64,000 nucleotides of DNA from RHLJ01 sp040222455 (GTDB lineage: Bacteria; Bacteroidota; Rhodothermia; Balneolales; Balneolaceae): NCBI GenBank assembly GCA_040222455.1, contig JAVKDD010000011.1:310001-374000 (forward strand), read 5' to 3'. Positions 1-9,504 of this stretch are shown in pieces. How positions within the stretch are numbered: the first letter of the stretch is position 1; every line of letters starts with the position of its first letter. The position numbers and the translations under genes are program-made. The notes under the pieces are model-generated. The model ran no database searches. It was not told where the DNA came from and worked only from the letters and a program-made list of their open reading frames with translations.

Positions 1-1
1 T

Positions 2-385
2 AAGAATCAGATTTTAAATATAACACTCACAATTGTAAGTGCATTACTGGTATTTCACGTTGGGATATTCTTCAAAATTATTCCATATGAAATCGTCTGG
101 GGTGGTCGGCTTCAAAATAATAATGAGATGTATTTATTTGAAAGTATATCCATTTTACTAAATGTTATTTTAGGTTTGCTATTAATGGTAAAAGGAAAAA
201 AAATACCAGTTACAATATCCCATAAATTTATAAATGCTGGTTTGTGGTTGTTTGTTGGGTTATTCGCTTTAAACACTGTGGGGAATTTATTAGCTGAAAC
301 AACATTCGAAAAGTTTTTTTCCATAATAACGATTCTGCTTTGCTATAATCTGTGGATGATTATAAAAGATAAATCACCTGAATAG
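2..385 (+). CDS. Small multi-pass membrane protein (5' end outside window)
   Basis: The reading frame is open from the first bases of the window to a TAG at 383-385, so the N-terminus lies outside; the internal ATG at 128 is not likely to be the start. The visible 127 residues are very hydrophobic and suggest four membrane segments: about residues 6-25, 45-60, 75-92 and 105-120 of the visible part. I see no catalytic motif and do not recognise a named family. The next gene on the same strand starts 92 bases downstream and is also a membrane protein, but nothing else ties the two together. Confidence 0.6.
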   Translation, partial: KNQILNITLTIVSALLVFHVGIFFKIIPYEIVWGGRLQNNNEMYLFESISILLNVILGLLLMVKGKKIPVTISHKFINAGLWLFVGLFALNTVGNLLAETTFEKFFSIITILLCYNLWMIIKDKSPE

Positions 386-477
386 TGCTAATTTCGCATA
401 TGGTAATAAATTGGGTATAAATACGATCGTATAATTCTAAATACTTACTTCATAATGTGGAGGAGAAATAGCGAACT

Positions 478-1146
478 ATGAAAACAAAGTTATTAACCTT
501 ATTTATAGTACTAACGGGTATTGCCAGCAGCATTTTTTGGATCGAGGCAGAAAAAGAAATTGAAATTTTATGTTCGTTGATACAGCCCAATCAATCTATG
601 GATGAAGTAACCGCTTTATTGAGAACAGGTGAACATTTGGAGTATCATTTTGAAGGCGAACAACTTCAGTTTAATTCACTAAAAAACCTACAATCCATTA
701 ATTGCTTTGTTCAGTTTGATAACTTAGAAAATGTAGAAACAATTCACTTTTCCAAACGGCTCAATATCAAGATAATGGCCATACTTTTAGGAAGTGTAAC
801 TACCTTCTTATTAATGATATTTCAGATTGCTTTGGCAAGTGGAAAACCACTAGGAGAATATGCCTGGGGTGGCTTTAATAAAAAGCTTCCGAATTCATTA
901 AGAAAAGCATCCGCTGTTTCTGCAGTTGTTTTACTCATCGCGATTTTTTCATTACTCAGTTTAGAATTTATACATTTGATTCCAGAAGCCATAAATGCAT
1001 ATATCGTAGCCGTATTCGCTTTACTGTTTTTGATAAGCATTCTTGGAAATCTCGTTTCAGTAAGCAAAAAAGAAAAGAAGGTGATGATACCGGCATCAAT
1101 AATGTTATTTCTATGTTACTTTATAGGGGCATACGCCAGTTTTTGA
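478..1146 (+). CDS. Membrane protein with GKPLGEYAWGG-type C-terminal half
   Basis: This is a 222-residue protein with one N-terminal hydrophobic segment (residues 4-21), a soluble region of about 75 residues, then four membrane segments from residue 98 onward. The second half begins with the motif GKPLGEYAWGG followed by LPNSLRKAS. Small integral membrane proteins of unknown function in many bacteria carry a similar G-x-P-x-G-x-x-A-W-G-G plus LP-x-x-LR arrangement. The N-terminal soluble part looks like an addition to that core. A GGAGGAG stretch lies about 12 bases before the ATG, slightly far for a ribosome site. Function is unknown. Confidence 0.7.
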   Translation: MKTKLLTLFIVLTGIASSIFWIEAEKEIEILCSLIQPNQSMDEVTALLRTGEHLEYHFEGEQLQFNSLKNLQSINCFVQFDNLENVETIHFSKRLNIKIMAILLGSVTTFLLMIFQIALASGKPLGEYAWGGFNKKLPNSLRKASAVSAVVLLIAIFSLLSLEFIHLIPEAINAYIVAVFALLFLISILGNLVSVSKKEKKVMIPASIMLFLCYFIGAYASF

Positions 1147-1217
1147 TGGATTTTTAAAGTCAGCTACTTATATTTTAAAAAAAAAGTAGGGGATAATTCC
1201 CTTGTTAAGTAATGAGA

Positions 1218-2315
1218 TCAACGAATAGTATAAATACTAGTTTTACTTGATTTACCTTTGAGTACAATTTCGCCTAAATGTGTTTTCTTTTGATTTTCAT
1301 CTAACTTTAATCCAAGCGTCAGAACATCCGAAAAAACAAGATCAGTTTCATAGGTTTTGCACAGTGCTTGAAGTCGCGCCGAGATATTTAAGACATCTCC
1401 CGTGAATACAATTTCTTTTTTTAATGCACCTAGTTCTCCTGTGGTTACTTCACCTGCATGTGCCCCCGCTCTGAAATCAGGAGAAATCCCATACATTTCT
1501 TTAAAATAAGGATTGAGTTGTTCGAGTGTTGCTTTTAATGCAAAATAACAAGCGTACCAATGGTGATTGTGCTTACTTTTCCCCAATTTCCAAGTCAACA
1601 CAATTTCATCCCCGATATATTGATACACCTCTCCTTGATGTTGGATAATAGCATCGGATAGTGAATCATAATATGCCTGAAGAAACTCGAAGTACTTATA
1701 ATGGCCTAGTTTTTCGGCGATAGTTGTTGAGTTTTTCATATCTAGGAACATGAAAATACGGTGCTCATGTTTGGGTCTGTGATATTTTCCCGTAAAGAAA
1801 TTCCGAAGCACATTGTAACCTAAATGTTCGCTGATGGTGGCGTATATTAAACTAAGAAATAACTCTACCGACAACTGTAAAGCCGTATTGAAGAATACGA
1901 CACTACTTAAGAACCGTACTAATTTAGTAAGCACATCAGGATGGAAAGGTGAACGTCCGGATTCAATAGCGCCAGCTATTGGGTAGGTAATTAAAATGAT
2001 ACTGAATAATACAAAGGCATAAATTACAAACTTTGAAAAAAGTTTTGCCGGAAGACTAAAAGTCTTGAATTTTTTTTCGAGGAGGATGATCTCAATCGTG
2101 CCGATGAGTGTGCCCACTATAAAAAGCGAAATACTTGCGAAGATAAAAATCGGTATAGTAATGGTAATAGCAGATTCTGGAATCTGGTTTTGATTACCCG
2201 TTACTGTTAGATCATTGATTAAAAATACCCATCCTGAAAAAAGCCAAATTAAACCAAATGGGATGATTCGGGAAACATTACGCTGTGTTTTTGGCGATAA
2301 TTTTGATGAGAACAT
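1218..2315 (-). CDS. Membrane-anchored class III adenylate/guanylate cyclase
   Basis: This 365-residue protein has an N-terminal membrane region with about four hydrophobic segments (residues 17-35, 48-80, 93-118 and 135-162), then a cytoplasmic class III nucleotide cyclase domain from about residue 185. The two metal-binding aspartates expected for catalysis are present: D192 in FLDMKNST and D236 in YIGDEIVLTW. The later GEVTTGELG and FTGDVLNISARLQ segments are also typical. Substrate (ATP or GTP) cannot be decided here. It probably makes a cyclic nucleotide second messenger in response to a membrane signal. It stands alone, convergent with the preceding gene. Confidence 0.85.
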   Translation of the reverse strand: MFSSKLSPKTQRNVSRIIPFGLIWLFSGWVFLINDLTVTGNQNQIPESAITITIPIFIFASISLFIVGTLIGTIEIILLEKKFKTFSLPAKLFSKFVIYAFVLFSIILITYPIAGAIESGRSPFHPDVLTKLVRFLSSVVFFNTALQLSVELFLSLIYATISEHLGYNVLRNFFTGKYHRPKHEHRIFMFLDMKNSTTIAEKLGHYKYFEFLQAYYDSLSDAIIQHQGEVYQYIGDEIVLTWKLGKSKHNHHWYACYFALKATLEQLNPYFKEMYGISPDFRAGAHAGEVTTGELGALKKEIVFTGDVLNISARLQALCKTYETDLVFSDVLTLGLKLDENQKKTHLGEIVLKGKSSKTSIYTIR

Positions 2316-2485
2316 TATTAAACTTTCGTTTAACCTTTTTTTTAACGTAAAGTATATAATGGGTTTATTCTTTACTTAATAATTTTTCATTCATTTTTGC
2401 CAACTCAACAGATATGAATGAATTATAAAATTAGCATTTTTCCCTGACTCATGAGGTCACTTAATTACTTTCATTGAACAAAATC

Positions 2486-5400
2486 TCAATTAAGTTCAAA
2501 ATGATTATCTGATCTTACGAGATCAGGGCGTGTGTTGTATGGATCAATACTAACGTATTTTGGCAATCTATCTACGTTAATTGTTATTTGTTGCTCACCG
2601 CCAATAATATACTGTGACTCAAGTGATAGTATTTGCTCCTTACCAGCATCAGAAGGATGGGTAGTATATACCCCTATTGTAATTGGCTCATTCATATCTA
2701 CCAAAGAATCCATACCATCGATTGACTCAAATTTTGAAGCGTTAATTGTAATGGTAATTAGAAATCCTTCACCTGGAACTTCAGTATAGAACGCATTATC
2801 GACTGAAAGATCGTAGGTAATAATCTTTTTAAACCAGTCGCTAATAAGTATGTGGTGTTCTTTTGATGTTAATGAATATAACTCAGTTAAAAATTCAGGG
2901 GTGGTTACAGTGGCATCAACTTCGTTTTTGTGCCGTTCAACCAGCGTTTTCAAGACCTTATTTATTGTTACCTCACCAATGAGATCTTTTAGCGCCATCA
3001 TTACGATATAACTTTTGCCATACAGCATGTAATGTTCACCTTGCTCAAGGTAAAGCGGTTGCTCCGAGGTAGAGGCATAAGACCTGCCGGTAAAATAGGT
3101 GTGATTGGCAGACTTACCCAGCTGGAATAGTGAAGGCATTCCATAATGTTGTTCCATAACTACTGCTTCTGTGTATTTGGCAAATCCTTCCACAAAGATC
3201 TGACCACCGCTGACACTTTGTGTGCTAAGCTGATGTCCCCACCATTGGTGTGCTACTTCATGGATTGTTCGTTTGGCAACCAACTCAAAAGCTTCTGGTT
3301 TGCGTTCGTCTACTAAATAGAGATTGTCCTCTACCATGCTGATAGTTCCTGCAGCCGCGAAACCTCCAAAACCCCAGAATGATGGAAGTTCTGCAATTCG
3401 TAGATGATCGAGTGTATAGGGCCCAAACTCGTTCTGCATATAATCCAGCGTTTGCTTCATACTGTTCATGACGGTTGTATTATTGAAATCATGGTCTGAG
3501 TGGAAATAATGTTCCAGACTGATACCCTTATAACTTTCCTGAACCGTTTCATAATCTGCAGAGTGATAAGTAATAATAGGCGATACTGGATAAGGTGTTT
3601 TGTAACGGTAGTAATTTCTATCCTTCTCAGTCCAGGTTTCTTGCAGATTACCTACTGAAATGCCTGTTTGTTTTATGGGAACAGAAAGTATGGTTTCAAA
3701 ATCAACAAGACCAAAACCAGATTCCATGAGTTCAAAATCAGCGTCAGATGGTTGTTCATTTTTGCGTTTTGGCAGATCGCGTTTTCTGCGTTCTGTTTTA
3801 TCGTGAATTTCAAGACTTTCAGAGTATCCCAAATAAGGGCTGAAATCCCTGAGATGTATATAACTCCCGTTCTCAAGCACATCGTTGCCGGAATACAAAC
3901 CATTGCCCTCACTTACAGCTGAAAATGTGAGATCGATGGAATCGCCCGGTAAAACAGGGGTATTAAACTGGAATTCATAGATCCCAAGAGTCGAATCAAA
4001 CCCAATCATCATAGCTCGTTCAAGTTGAATATGGGTGATCGGTTTTTTTTCAATAATGAGAGCGCGGTAAACAGTCGTATCACTTTTATTTTCCAAAATG
4101 TATGTGGCGTCTACTTTATATCTTTTGTCTTCAGGATAAAGTGCTAAATCCGTTTTGATAGATATTGGATACAACCACTCCTCTTCATCATAATGTTTGT
4201 ACTGTTTTTCATATTCTTCCCATCGATCTAACACTTCCTCAGAAGAGACATATTCGGTTTCGATGTTGGTTTTAGAGAAAATCATACCTGATGTAGTGAT
4301 AAAAGCCAAAACCAATACGATCACAGCAGTTAAACGGTAAGGAGTCCATCCTTTGAATATTCGCTTAATATGAATAAAAAAGCCTTCGGAGATGCCTCTG
4401 CGCCATACATGTTGCCCAATCAGTGAAAGCATCAATCCAAGTATAAGCCAATGGACAGATAAAAAATGAAATCCGGTAACACTATTACTTACTCCACTCA
4501 TATCAGAGAAGGAAACGAATGGTGTAGCTCCGATTCTTAAAAGTGGATGTTCTAAACCTAGGTTGCCTGCCAAAGGTGTTCCAAATACTGCGACCACCAA
4601 GCCAGTGATACCCATACCCAGGTATTTTCCAGGAGACAGCGCCTGGATAAATAATGCAACAAGCAGATAAAATAATAATGGAGTTCCCTGATAATAATAC
4701 AACGAAAAGTATCTGCTTAAATCAAATTTTTGGTAATCCATCATTAATTGAAAAACGATAGCGATTAGGATCTCGAGCGTAATGAATAGAAGAGGAATAA
4801 CTATCAGTACTGAGACTTTTGACCAAAAGAAAGACGCGTTGGACGCTGGAGTGGCATCAAGTATTAAATGCATATTCTCTGTCCGCTCTTTCCAGCCCCA
4901 TTCGCCGCTGAAGAAGATGATCAATAAGACACCAAAAATAAAAATAGCGGTAGTGTTTAGTTCTGCAAGAATTGCAGTAACTGGATACAGGCTTTCGGAG
5001 TAGCTACCACCTTCTACAAGTGTTGAATAAAACTCGGAACTCATGATTACAATCATCAACATAATCATTACTTGAAAGGGCAGGCTTTTAATTAATTGTT
5101 TGATTCCAATTTTACTCTGAGATAAAAAACTCTGAAGAAATGCTTTTCCGGTTTCTACCGTGGGTGTGAGTGGTAAGTAGGCCGTATTAGTAGATTTAGC
5201 CTCAATTAGAGGTTCATTGAGAGAGGTAGTTTTTTTAATTTTCTTTTGGAGTGTCCTGAAAGAAAATAATCGATAGGCAATACCTAAAATAGCTAAGGAT
5301 ATTGAAATCCAAAGCAGTCGATTTAGTAAGAAGTGCCCACTGAGTGACACAAATATTTCATTTTTCTGTAATGGAGTCAGGTATTGGCTTTGTTCCATGA

Positions 5401-6061
5401 AGGCTGATATTCCAAAGGGATCACCTAAAGCGGCTAGCATCATGTTATCGGTGTGAGTGGGTGCGGATCCTGCGAGGATAGGAGAATCAAAATAAAAAGA
5501 GCTTAAAAAGTAAAATACATAAATCAGTACAGCGGATGCGTAGATAGACATTCTATTCTTAGTAAGCAGTCCTACGGAAAAGATAAAACCAGTGCAGATA
5601 AAAACATTAGGCATTACAAAAACCAGCCAATTCCAGAAATATGGAAAGGTTGAGAAGGGGGCCAATCGATCAGGGTCCATATCAACAATAAGGGAGCCAG
5701 ACATCATGCCTAGAAGTAACATACTTACTGATATAAGACTGAATAAATAAACGCCACTAAACCGGCTGAAGAAAAAATGATGTTTTTTAATCCCTGTACT
5801 AAACATTATTTCTTGCATGCGATAAGTGGAGTCGCGCAAGATTCCATTGATAGCAAAAAACATGATTACAAATACAGAACCAAGTGTAAAGACTGAAGTG
5901 TAATAGCTGATCTGATAGGGAGCATTAAAGTTGACCATGTCGGGAGCAAATCCTTGTCCTCCGATTTGAAACCCAGTGAGAAAAAATAGTATCATAGCAA
6001 CGGGTAAAGCCCAAAACTTACGTTGATAAATAATTTCGAATTTAAGTAACGATAAAATCAC
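2486..6061 (-). CDS. ABC-2 permease fused to M1 family aminopeptidase
   Basis: A 1191-residue fusion. The first roughly 580 residues hold two ABC-2-type permease blocks with about 12 membrane segments; the rest is a periplasmic gluzincin peptidase of the M1 family. The zinc site is H934-E935-V-A-H938, and the third ligand is E958 in FVEGFAKY. Between H938 and E958 lie 19 residues, one more than in classical M1 enzymes; from memory this is normal for permease/M1 fusions. It overlaps the preceding ATPase gene by four bases (ATGA), so the two are translationally coupled and probably form one exporter. Substrate is unknown. Confidence 0.88.
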   Translation of the reverse strand: MILSLLKFEIIYQRKFWALPVAMILFFLTGFQIGGQGFAPDMVNFNAPYQISYYTSVFTLGSVFVIMFFAINGILRDSTYRMQEIMFSTGIKKHHFFFSRFSGVYLFSLISVSMLLLGMMSGSLIVDMDPDRLAPFSTFPYFWNWLVFVMPNVFICTGFIFSVGLLTKNRMSIYASAVLIYVFYFLSSFYFDSPILAGSAPTHTDNMMLAALGDPFGISAFMEQSQYLTPLQKNEIFVSLSGHFLLNRLLWISISLAILGIAYRLFSFRTLQKKIKKTTSLNEPLIEAKSTNTAYLPLTPTVETGKAFLQSFLSQSKIGIKQLIKSLPFQVMIMLMIVIMSSEFYSTLVEGGSYSESLYPVTAILAELNTTAIFIFGVLLIIFFSGEWGWKERTENMHLILDATPASNASFFWSKVSVLIVIPLLFITLEILIAIVFQLMMDYQKFDLSRYFSLYYYQGTPLLFYLLVALFIQALSPGKYLGMGITGLVVAVFGTPLAGNLGLEHPLLRIGATPFVSFSDMSGVSNSVTGFHFLSVHWLILGLMLSLIGQHVWRRGISEGFFIHIKRIFKGWTPYRLTAVIVLVLAFITTSGMIFSKTNIETEYVSSEEVLDRWEEYEKQYKHYDEEEWLYPISIKTDLALYPEDKRYKVDATYILENKSDTTVYRALIIEKKPITHIQLERAMMIGFDSTLGIYEFQFNTPVLPGDSIDLTFSAVSEGNGLYSGNDVLENGSYIHLRDFSPYLGYSESLEIHDKTERRKRDLPKRKNEQPSDADFELMESGFGLVDFETILSVPIKQTGISVGNLQETWTEKDRNYYRYKTPYPVSPIITYHSADYETVQESYKGISLEHYFHSDHDFNNTTVMNSMKQTLDYMQNEFGPYTLDHLRIAELPSFWGFGGFAAAGTISMVEDNLYLVDERKPEAFELVAKRTIHEVAHQWWGHQLSTQSVSGGQIFVEGFAKYTEAVVMEQHYGMPSLFQLGKSANHTYFTGRSYASTSEQPLYLEQGEHYMLYGKSYIVMMALKDLIGEVTINKVLKTLVERHKNEVDATVTTPEFLTELYSLTSKEHHILISDWFKKIITYDLSVDNAFYTEVPGEGFLITITINASKFESIDGMDSLVDMNEPITIGVYTTHPSDAGKEQILSLESQYIIGGEQQITINVDRLPKYVSIDPYNTRPDLVRSDNHFELN

Positions 6062-6954
6062 ATTACCCCCATAGTTTGTTGTTCAGAGGTCGAAACTATT
6101 GAAAAATAGTAATCTTCAAGAGTGGGTGAGACAAGTTCAAAGTCATTTCCGGGACTAACTTCCGACTTAACATGTATTTGAGTTTCACCTGCTGTAAGCC
6201 GGGATGAAATAACTTTATATTTTTCTCGGTAATGGGAGAGGTCCTCAGCAGATATAGTTTTCCTCCAGATCTGTCCTTCCAGCGTTTGAACTAAATTGGC
6301 AGGACTACCGTGAACCACAAGTTGGCCATGATCGAGTACAGCCATATTAGAGCACAGGTTATAGATATCAGCAACAATATGTGTGGATAATATCACAATT
6401 ATATTCTCTCCAATTTTACTGAGCAGGTTCAGAAAACGATACCGTTCTTCGGGATCTAAACCGGCTGTGGGTTCATCAACGATTATGATCTGAGGGTCTC
6501 CAAGCAGAGCCTGTGCAATACCGAACCGCTGGCGCATACCTCCTGAATAGGTATAAACATGTTTTTTGCGATGTTCCCATAAATTCGTTTGATGAAGTAG
6601 GCTTTCAATTTGAAGTTTGCGTTTATCTTTGTCCAGAAGTCCTTTCATAACTGCAATATGATTCAACAATTCAACAGCTGATGTTTTAGGATAAACACCA
6701 AATTCTTGAGGAAGAAAACCTAATACTTTACGAAGTGCATCCGGATTATTTTGGATATTTACCCCATTGAAAAGTATAGTGCCTGAAGAAGGGGATTGAA
6801 GTGTGGCAATGGTTCTCATTAACGATGATTTTCCGGCGCCGTTGGCACCTAGTAATCCAAACATGCCGTTACTGATTGTAAGAGAAACATTGTTTAGTGC
6901 TTTAGTTCCGTTGGGATAGGTTTTGGATACATTTTGAATTTCGAGGATATTCAT
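6058..6954 (-). CDS. ABC transporter ATP-binding protein
   Basis: This 298-residue ATPase has a Walker A motif (GANGAGKS, residues 36-43), an ABC signature YSGGMRQR, and a Walker B followed by the catalytic Glu (IIIVDEPTAGLDP). The H-loop is in ILSTHIV. A C-terminal extension of about 80 residues follows the nucleotide-binding core, as in ATPases paired with ABC-2 permeases. The stop overlaps the start of the permease/M1 fusion, which is its obvious partner in the inner membrane. Confidence 0.92.
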   Translation of the reverse strand: MNILEIQNVSKTYPNGTKALNNVSLTISNGMFGLLGANGAGKSSLMRTIATLQSPSSGTILFNGVNIQNNPDALRKVLGFLPQEFGVYPKTSAVELLNHIAVMKGLLDKDKRKLQIESLLHQTNLWEHRKKHVYTYSGGMRQRFGIAQALLGDPQIIIVDEPTAGLDPEERYRFLNLLSKIGENIIVILSTHIVADIYNLCSNMAVLDHGQLVVHGSPANLVQTLEGQIWRKTISAEDLSHYREKYKVISSRLTAGETQIHVKSEVSPGNDFELVSPTLEDYYFSIVSTSEQQTMGVM

Positions 6955-7299
6955 AAAATTTTTACTATTAGATTATCAGCTAAATTTTTGCTTATTGATT
7001 AGTGCTTCGACTTAGTATCAATTTGAATTTGATGTTTTTTGACTTTTTGCCCACATTATTTCGGTTCACTAAATATAATGTTTCGGTAAAAGCCAGAAAT
7101 ATTTCTTTGTCCTGATCTGATTTTAAGATCATATTTAACTATAGTTTATACTTTTAAAAAATCAACGATTACGTTGTATTCAGATTTGAGAACGGCTTCA
7201 ATTTTGTAGTTCATTTCAGAAATAGGTATTGCATGATGGTAATTAGATACTCTGTAGAAGAATAGAATTATTCACTTTTGGGAAACTTTCTGGCAGATT
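6955..7299. other. Gene-free stretch upstream of the ABC operon
   Basis: About 345 AT-rich bases hold no convincing gene. The left part should contain the promoter of the minus-strand ABC operon, but I cannot pick a clear -35/-10 pair. The right end runs into a decayed HTH-gene remnant described separately. Confidence 0.4.
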
Positions 7300-7385
7300 T
7301 CTCTACTGGTTTACAAAGGTTCAGCTCGGCTTTTAAATTTACCGCTAGCTAGTAAATTGCGTTTATTGTCTGTCTCTCACTGTAC
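7300..7385 (-). pseudogene. Short remnant of the decayed HTH gene (copy 4)
   Basis: Read on the minus strand, this stretch gives N-K-R-N-L-L-A-S-G-K-F-K-S-R-A-E before a stop. That matches KYRKLLDTGKVKSRAEL in the neighbouring copy. A 43-base ungapped comparison of the two stretches gives about 33 identities by hand count. It lies immediately downstream of copy 1 in the same orientation, so it could be a tandem copy or part of a nested insertion. Confidence 0.5.
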
Positions 7386-7392
7386 AAAGCGC

Positions 7393-7884
7393 CTATGCGA
7401 AATGTCCCAATGAATCTGAAAATATCCTGATTCTAGTACAATTCAACACCTTAGTCGCCCAAGCTCTACTAACTCCAAATTTTCGTGACAGTTCGGCTCT
7501 ACTTTTAACCTTACCGGTGTCCAGTAATTTGCGGTATTTCACAGCCTGTTCTTGCCGAGTGAATAGCTTCTTTTTTCGTACTACAGGCCTTGCAGGGTTA
7601 ACATAAATAAGGGGTGTTAACTGAAAGTTCGCATCTTTCAAAAATGGGTAGTTTTGGGTCATTCTTGGTTGGGTAAGTGTGAACCGTTGGTGACCGTTAT
7701 CGTCTATTACGGTCTCTACGTGTCATATTACGGTAAAATAAGTTCGCACTTTGTCCTGACCCGGGGAACCAGACATATCAAAGGTTCGAGCTTTGTGTTT
7801 ATCTGAGTACGCATTTTTTTTGAACCACTCTTTAATGTCTTCCCATTCAGAAATAAGGTAGTGATCGCTGTAACTCTTCAGCAT
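7393..7884 (-). pseudogene. Interrupted HTH protein gene (copy 1 of a decayed element)
   Basis: Two open stretches lie in one minus-strand frame: 7884-7723 (53 codons, starts MLKSYSDHYL) and 7662-7393 (89 codons). A TGA at 7723-7725 separates them. Aligned with copy 2 near 11.9 kb, this TGA replaces a TGG (Trp) codon, so the gene was once continuous. The C-terminal part is a helix-turn-helix, KSRAELSRKFGVSRAWATKVL. It resembles the HTH near the C-terminus of some site-specific recombinases, but no recombinase catalytic domain is visible. After VLN a frameshift seems to have occurred, since another frame continues as NQDIFRFIGTFRIG. The 89-codon part could still be translated, but I think it is a remnant. 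Confidence 0.6.
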
Positions 7885-8091
7885 AAAGTGGATTGAATTT
7901 GATTTTGAGTTAAGAGAAATCTTACTGCTTTATAGAATAAGATCGAATGTTATTTAATCCAATAAATCACTTTATTGAGAACCATAAAGAATTCGACTGA
8001 TTCTAAATTTTAAGTATTGAGATTGCAAAAAGAAATTTAGTTCAGAAGTATTGATAAGAGATTATTTCGTTCATTTTTCCAAGGTCATCAT

Positions 8092-9414
8092 ATGGGTATC
8101 ATACTAGCACTTGTATTTGTAGTTACTTTAATGGTAATTGCAAACTCAAAGTACCATGTTCATCCGTTCCTTTCGTTGTTGGTTGCGGCAATTTCTATGG
8201 GTTTTATCGGGGGACTGGATCAGGGAGAGATAATTAATACCCTGATAAAAGGGTTTGGTAGTACGCTTGGGAGTATTGGTATAATTATAGCTTTAGGGTG
8301 CATCATCGGAGCATACCTTCAGAAAAGCGGAGGAGCAAATTCTCTGGCACATTTTGTTTTGAAAATTATCAGCGAGCAAAAGTCTTTGTTAGCAATGAAC
8401 TTGACTGGATTTGTAGTATCTATCTCCGTTTTTTGTGATTCAGGTTTTATTGTTCTGTCTTCCATTATGAAGGCAATCAGCAAAAGGGCAAAGATTTCAT
8501 TAATTGCATTAGGGGTGGCAACAGCTGCCGGTTTGTATGCAACACATGTTTTTGTGCCACCAACTCCGGGACCTCTCGCTGCTGCGGCTGCATTAGATGC
8601 AGATCTAGGCCTAGTAATGGTACTTGGGTTGATTGTTGCCATTCCTGTATCACTGGTCGGTTTTTTTTGGGCCAGTTATATCAATAAACAGGAACAGAAT
8701 GAAAAGATTGAAGCTCCCAAAGAAGAAACAAATTTGAAGGGTCTTCCTAAGCCCGGTTTATCCTTTGCTCCCATATTTATACCGATATTACTTATTGCAT
8801 TACGATCGGTATCCCAGTATCCGACTCAGCCACTTGGTGAGGGCATCATCGTATCCCTTTTTGATTTTCTAGGTAACCCTGTTATCGCTTTGTTTATTGG
8901 TGTTTTGTTGGCATTCACTTTAAAACCTAAAAAGATTGAAGAAAACCATTCGCATTGGGTGAGCGATGGTTTAGCTCAGGCAGGTTCAATTATTTTGATA
9001 ACAGGAGTAGGTGGTGCTTTTGGTGCAATTCTGAGAGATACAGGAATAGGTGAGATCATAGGAACTCAAATTTCAGATCTGAGAATTGGATTACTTTTAC
9101 CGTTCGTTATTGCAGCTATACTAAAAAGTGCTCAGGGTTCATCCACTGTATCCATCATCACCACAGCTGCTATTATTGCCCCGCTCTTGGATTCACTGGG
9201 TTTAGATTCATCGATGGGCAGAGCATTAGCTGTTTTAGCCATTGGTGCAGGAGCTATGACCGTATCCCATATTAATGACAGTTATTTTTGGGTAGTTTCA
9301 CAATTTTCCGGAATGTCAACCACTACTGCTTTAAAGAGACAAACGGTATCTACCTTATTTCAAGGTCTAACAGGGATCATCATTGTAACATTGATTGGGT
9401 TTATTTTCCTTTAA
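8092..9414 (+). CDS. GntP family permease (gluconate:H+ symporter type)
   Basis: A 440-residue polytopic inner-membrane protein with about 12 membrane segments. Features of the GntP family include an N-terminal H-P-F-L-S-L-L segment, GCIIGAYLQKSGGA, CDSGFIVL and the proline-rich THVFVPPTPGP loop, and a C-terminal SAQGSSTVS motif followed by SHINDSYFW. The family imports gluconate and related sugar acids with protons; the actual substrate is not fixed by sequence. No sugar-acid catabolic gene lies beside it. The start follows an AAGG element about 8 bases upstream. Confidence 0.9.
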   Translation: MGIILALVFVVTLMVIANSKYHVHPFLSLLVAAISMGFIGGLDQGEIINTLIKGFGSTLGSIGIIIALGCIIGAYLQKSGGANSLAHFVLKIISEQKSLLAMNLTGFVVSISVFCDSGFIVLSSIMKAISKRAKISLIALGVATAAGLYATHVFVPPTPGPLAAAAALDADLGLVMVLGLIVAIPVSLVGFFWASYINKQEQNEKIEAPKEETNLKGLPKPGLSFAPIFIPILLIALRSVSQYPTQPLGEGIIVSLFDFLGNPVIALFIGVLLAFTLKPKKIEENHSHWVSDGLAQAGSIILITGVGGAFGAILRDTGIGEIIGTQISDLRIGLLLPFVIAAILKSAQGSSTVSIITTAAIIAPLLDSLGLDSSMGRALAVLAIGAGAMTVSHINDSYFWVVSQFSGMSTTTALKRQTVSTLFQGLTGIIIVTLIGFIFL

Positions 9415-9504
9415 ACATCACTTTTATTTTAAATTACTTTTAATACCATTAAGTTAAGCGCACGTATAAAAACATCGTACTTAAACAGTTATCATAGAAG
9501 AAAA

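Noticed and set aside
112..324. Minus-strand open frame of 70 codons
   Set aside because: Antisense shadow of the membrane protein gene at 2-385.
7723..7884. A separate 53-codon gene starting MLKSYSDHYL
   Set aside because: It is in frame with the HTH part and separated from it by one TGA that replaces a Trp codon in copy 2; better read as the front half of the same dead gene.
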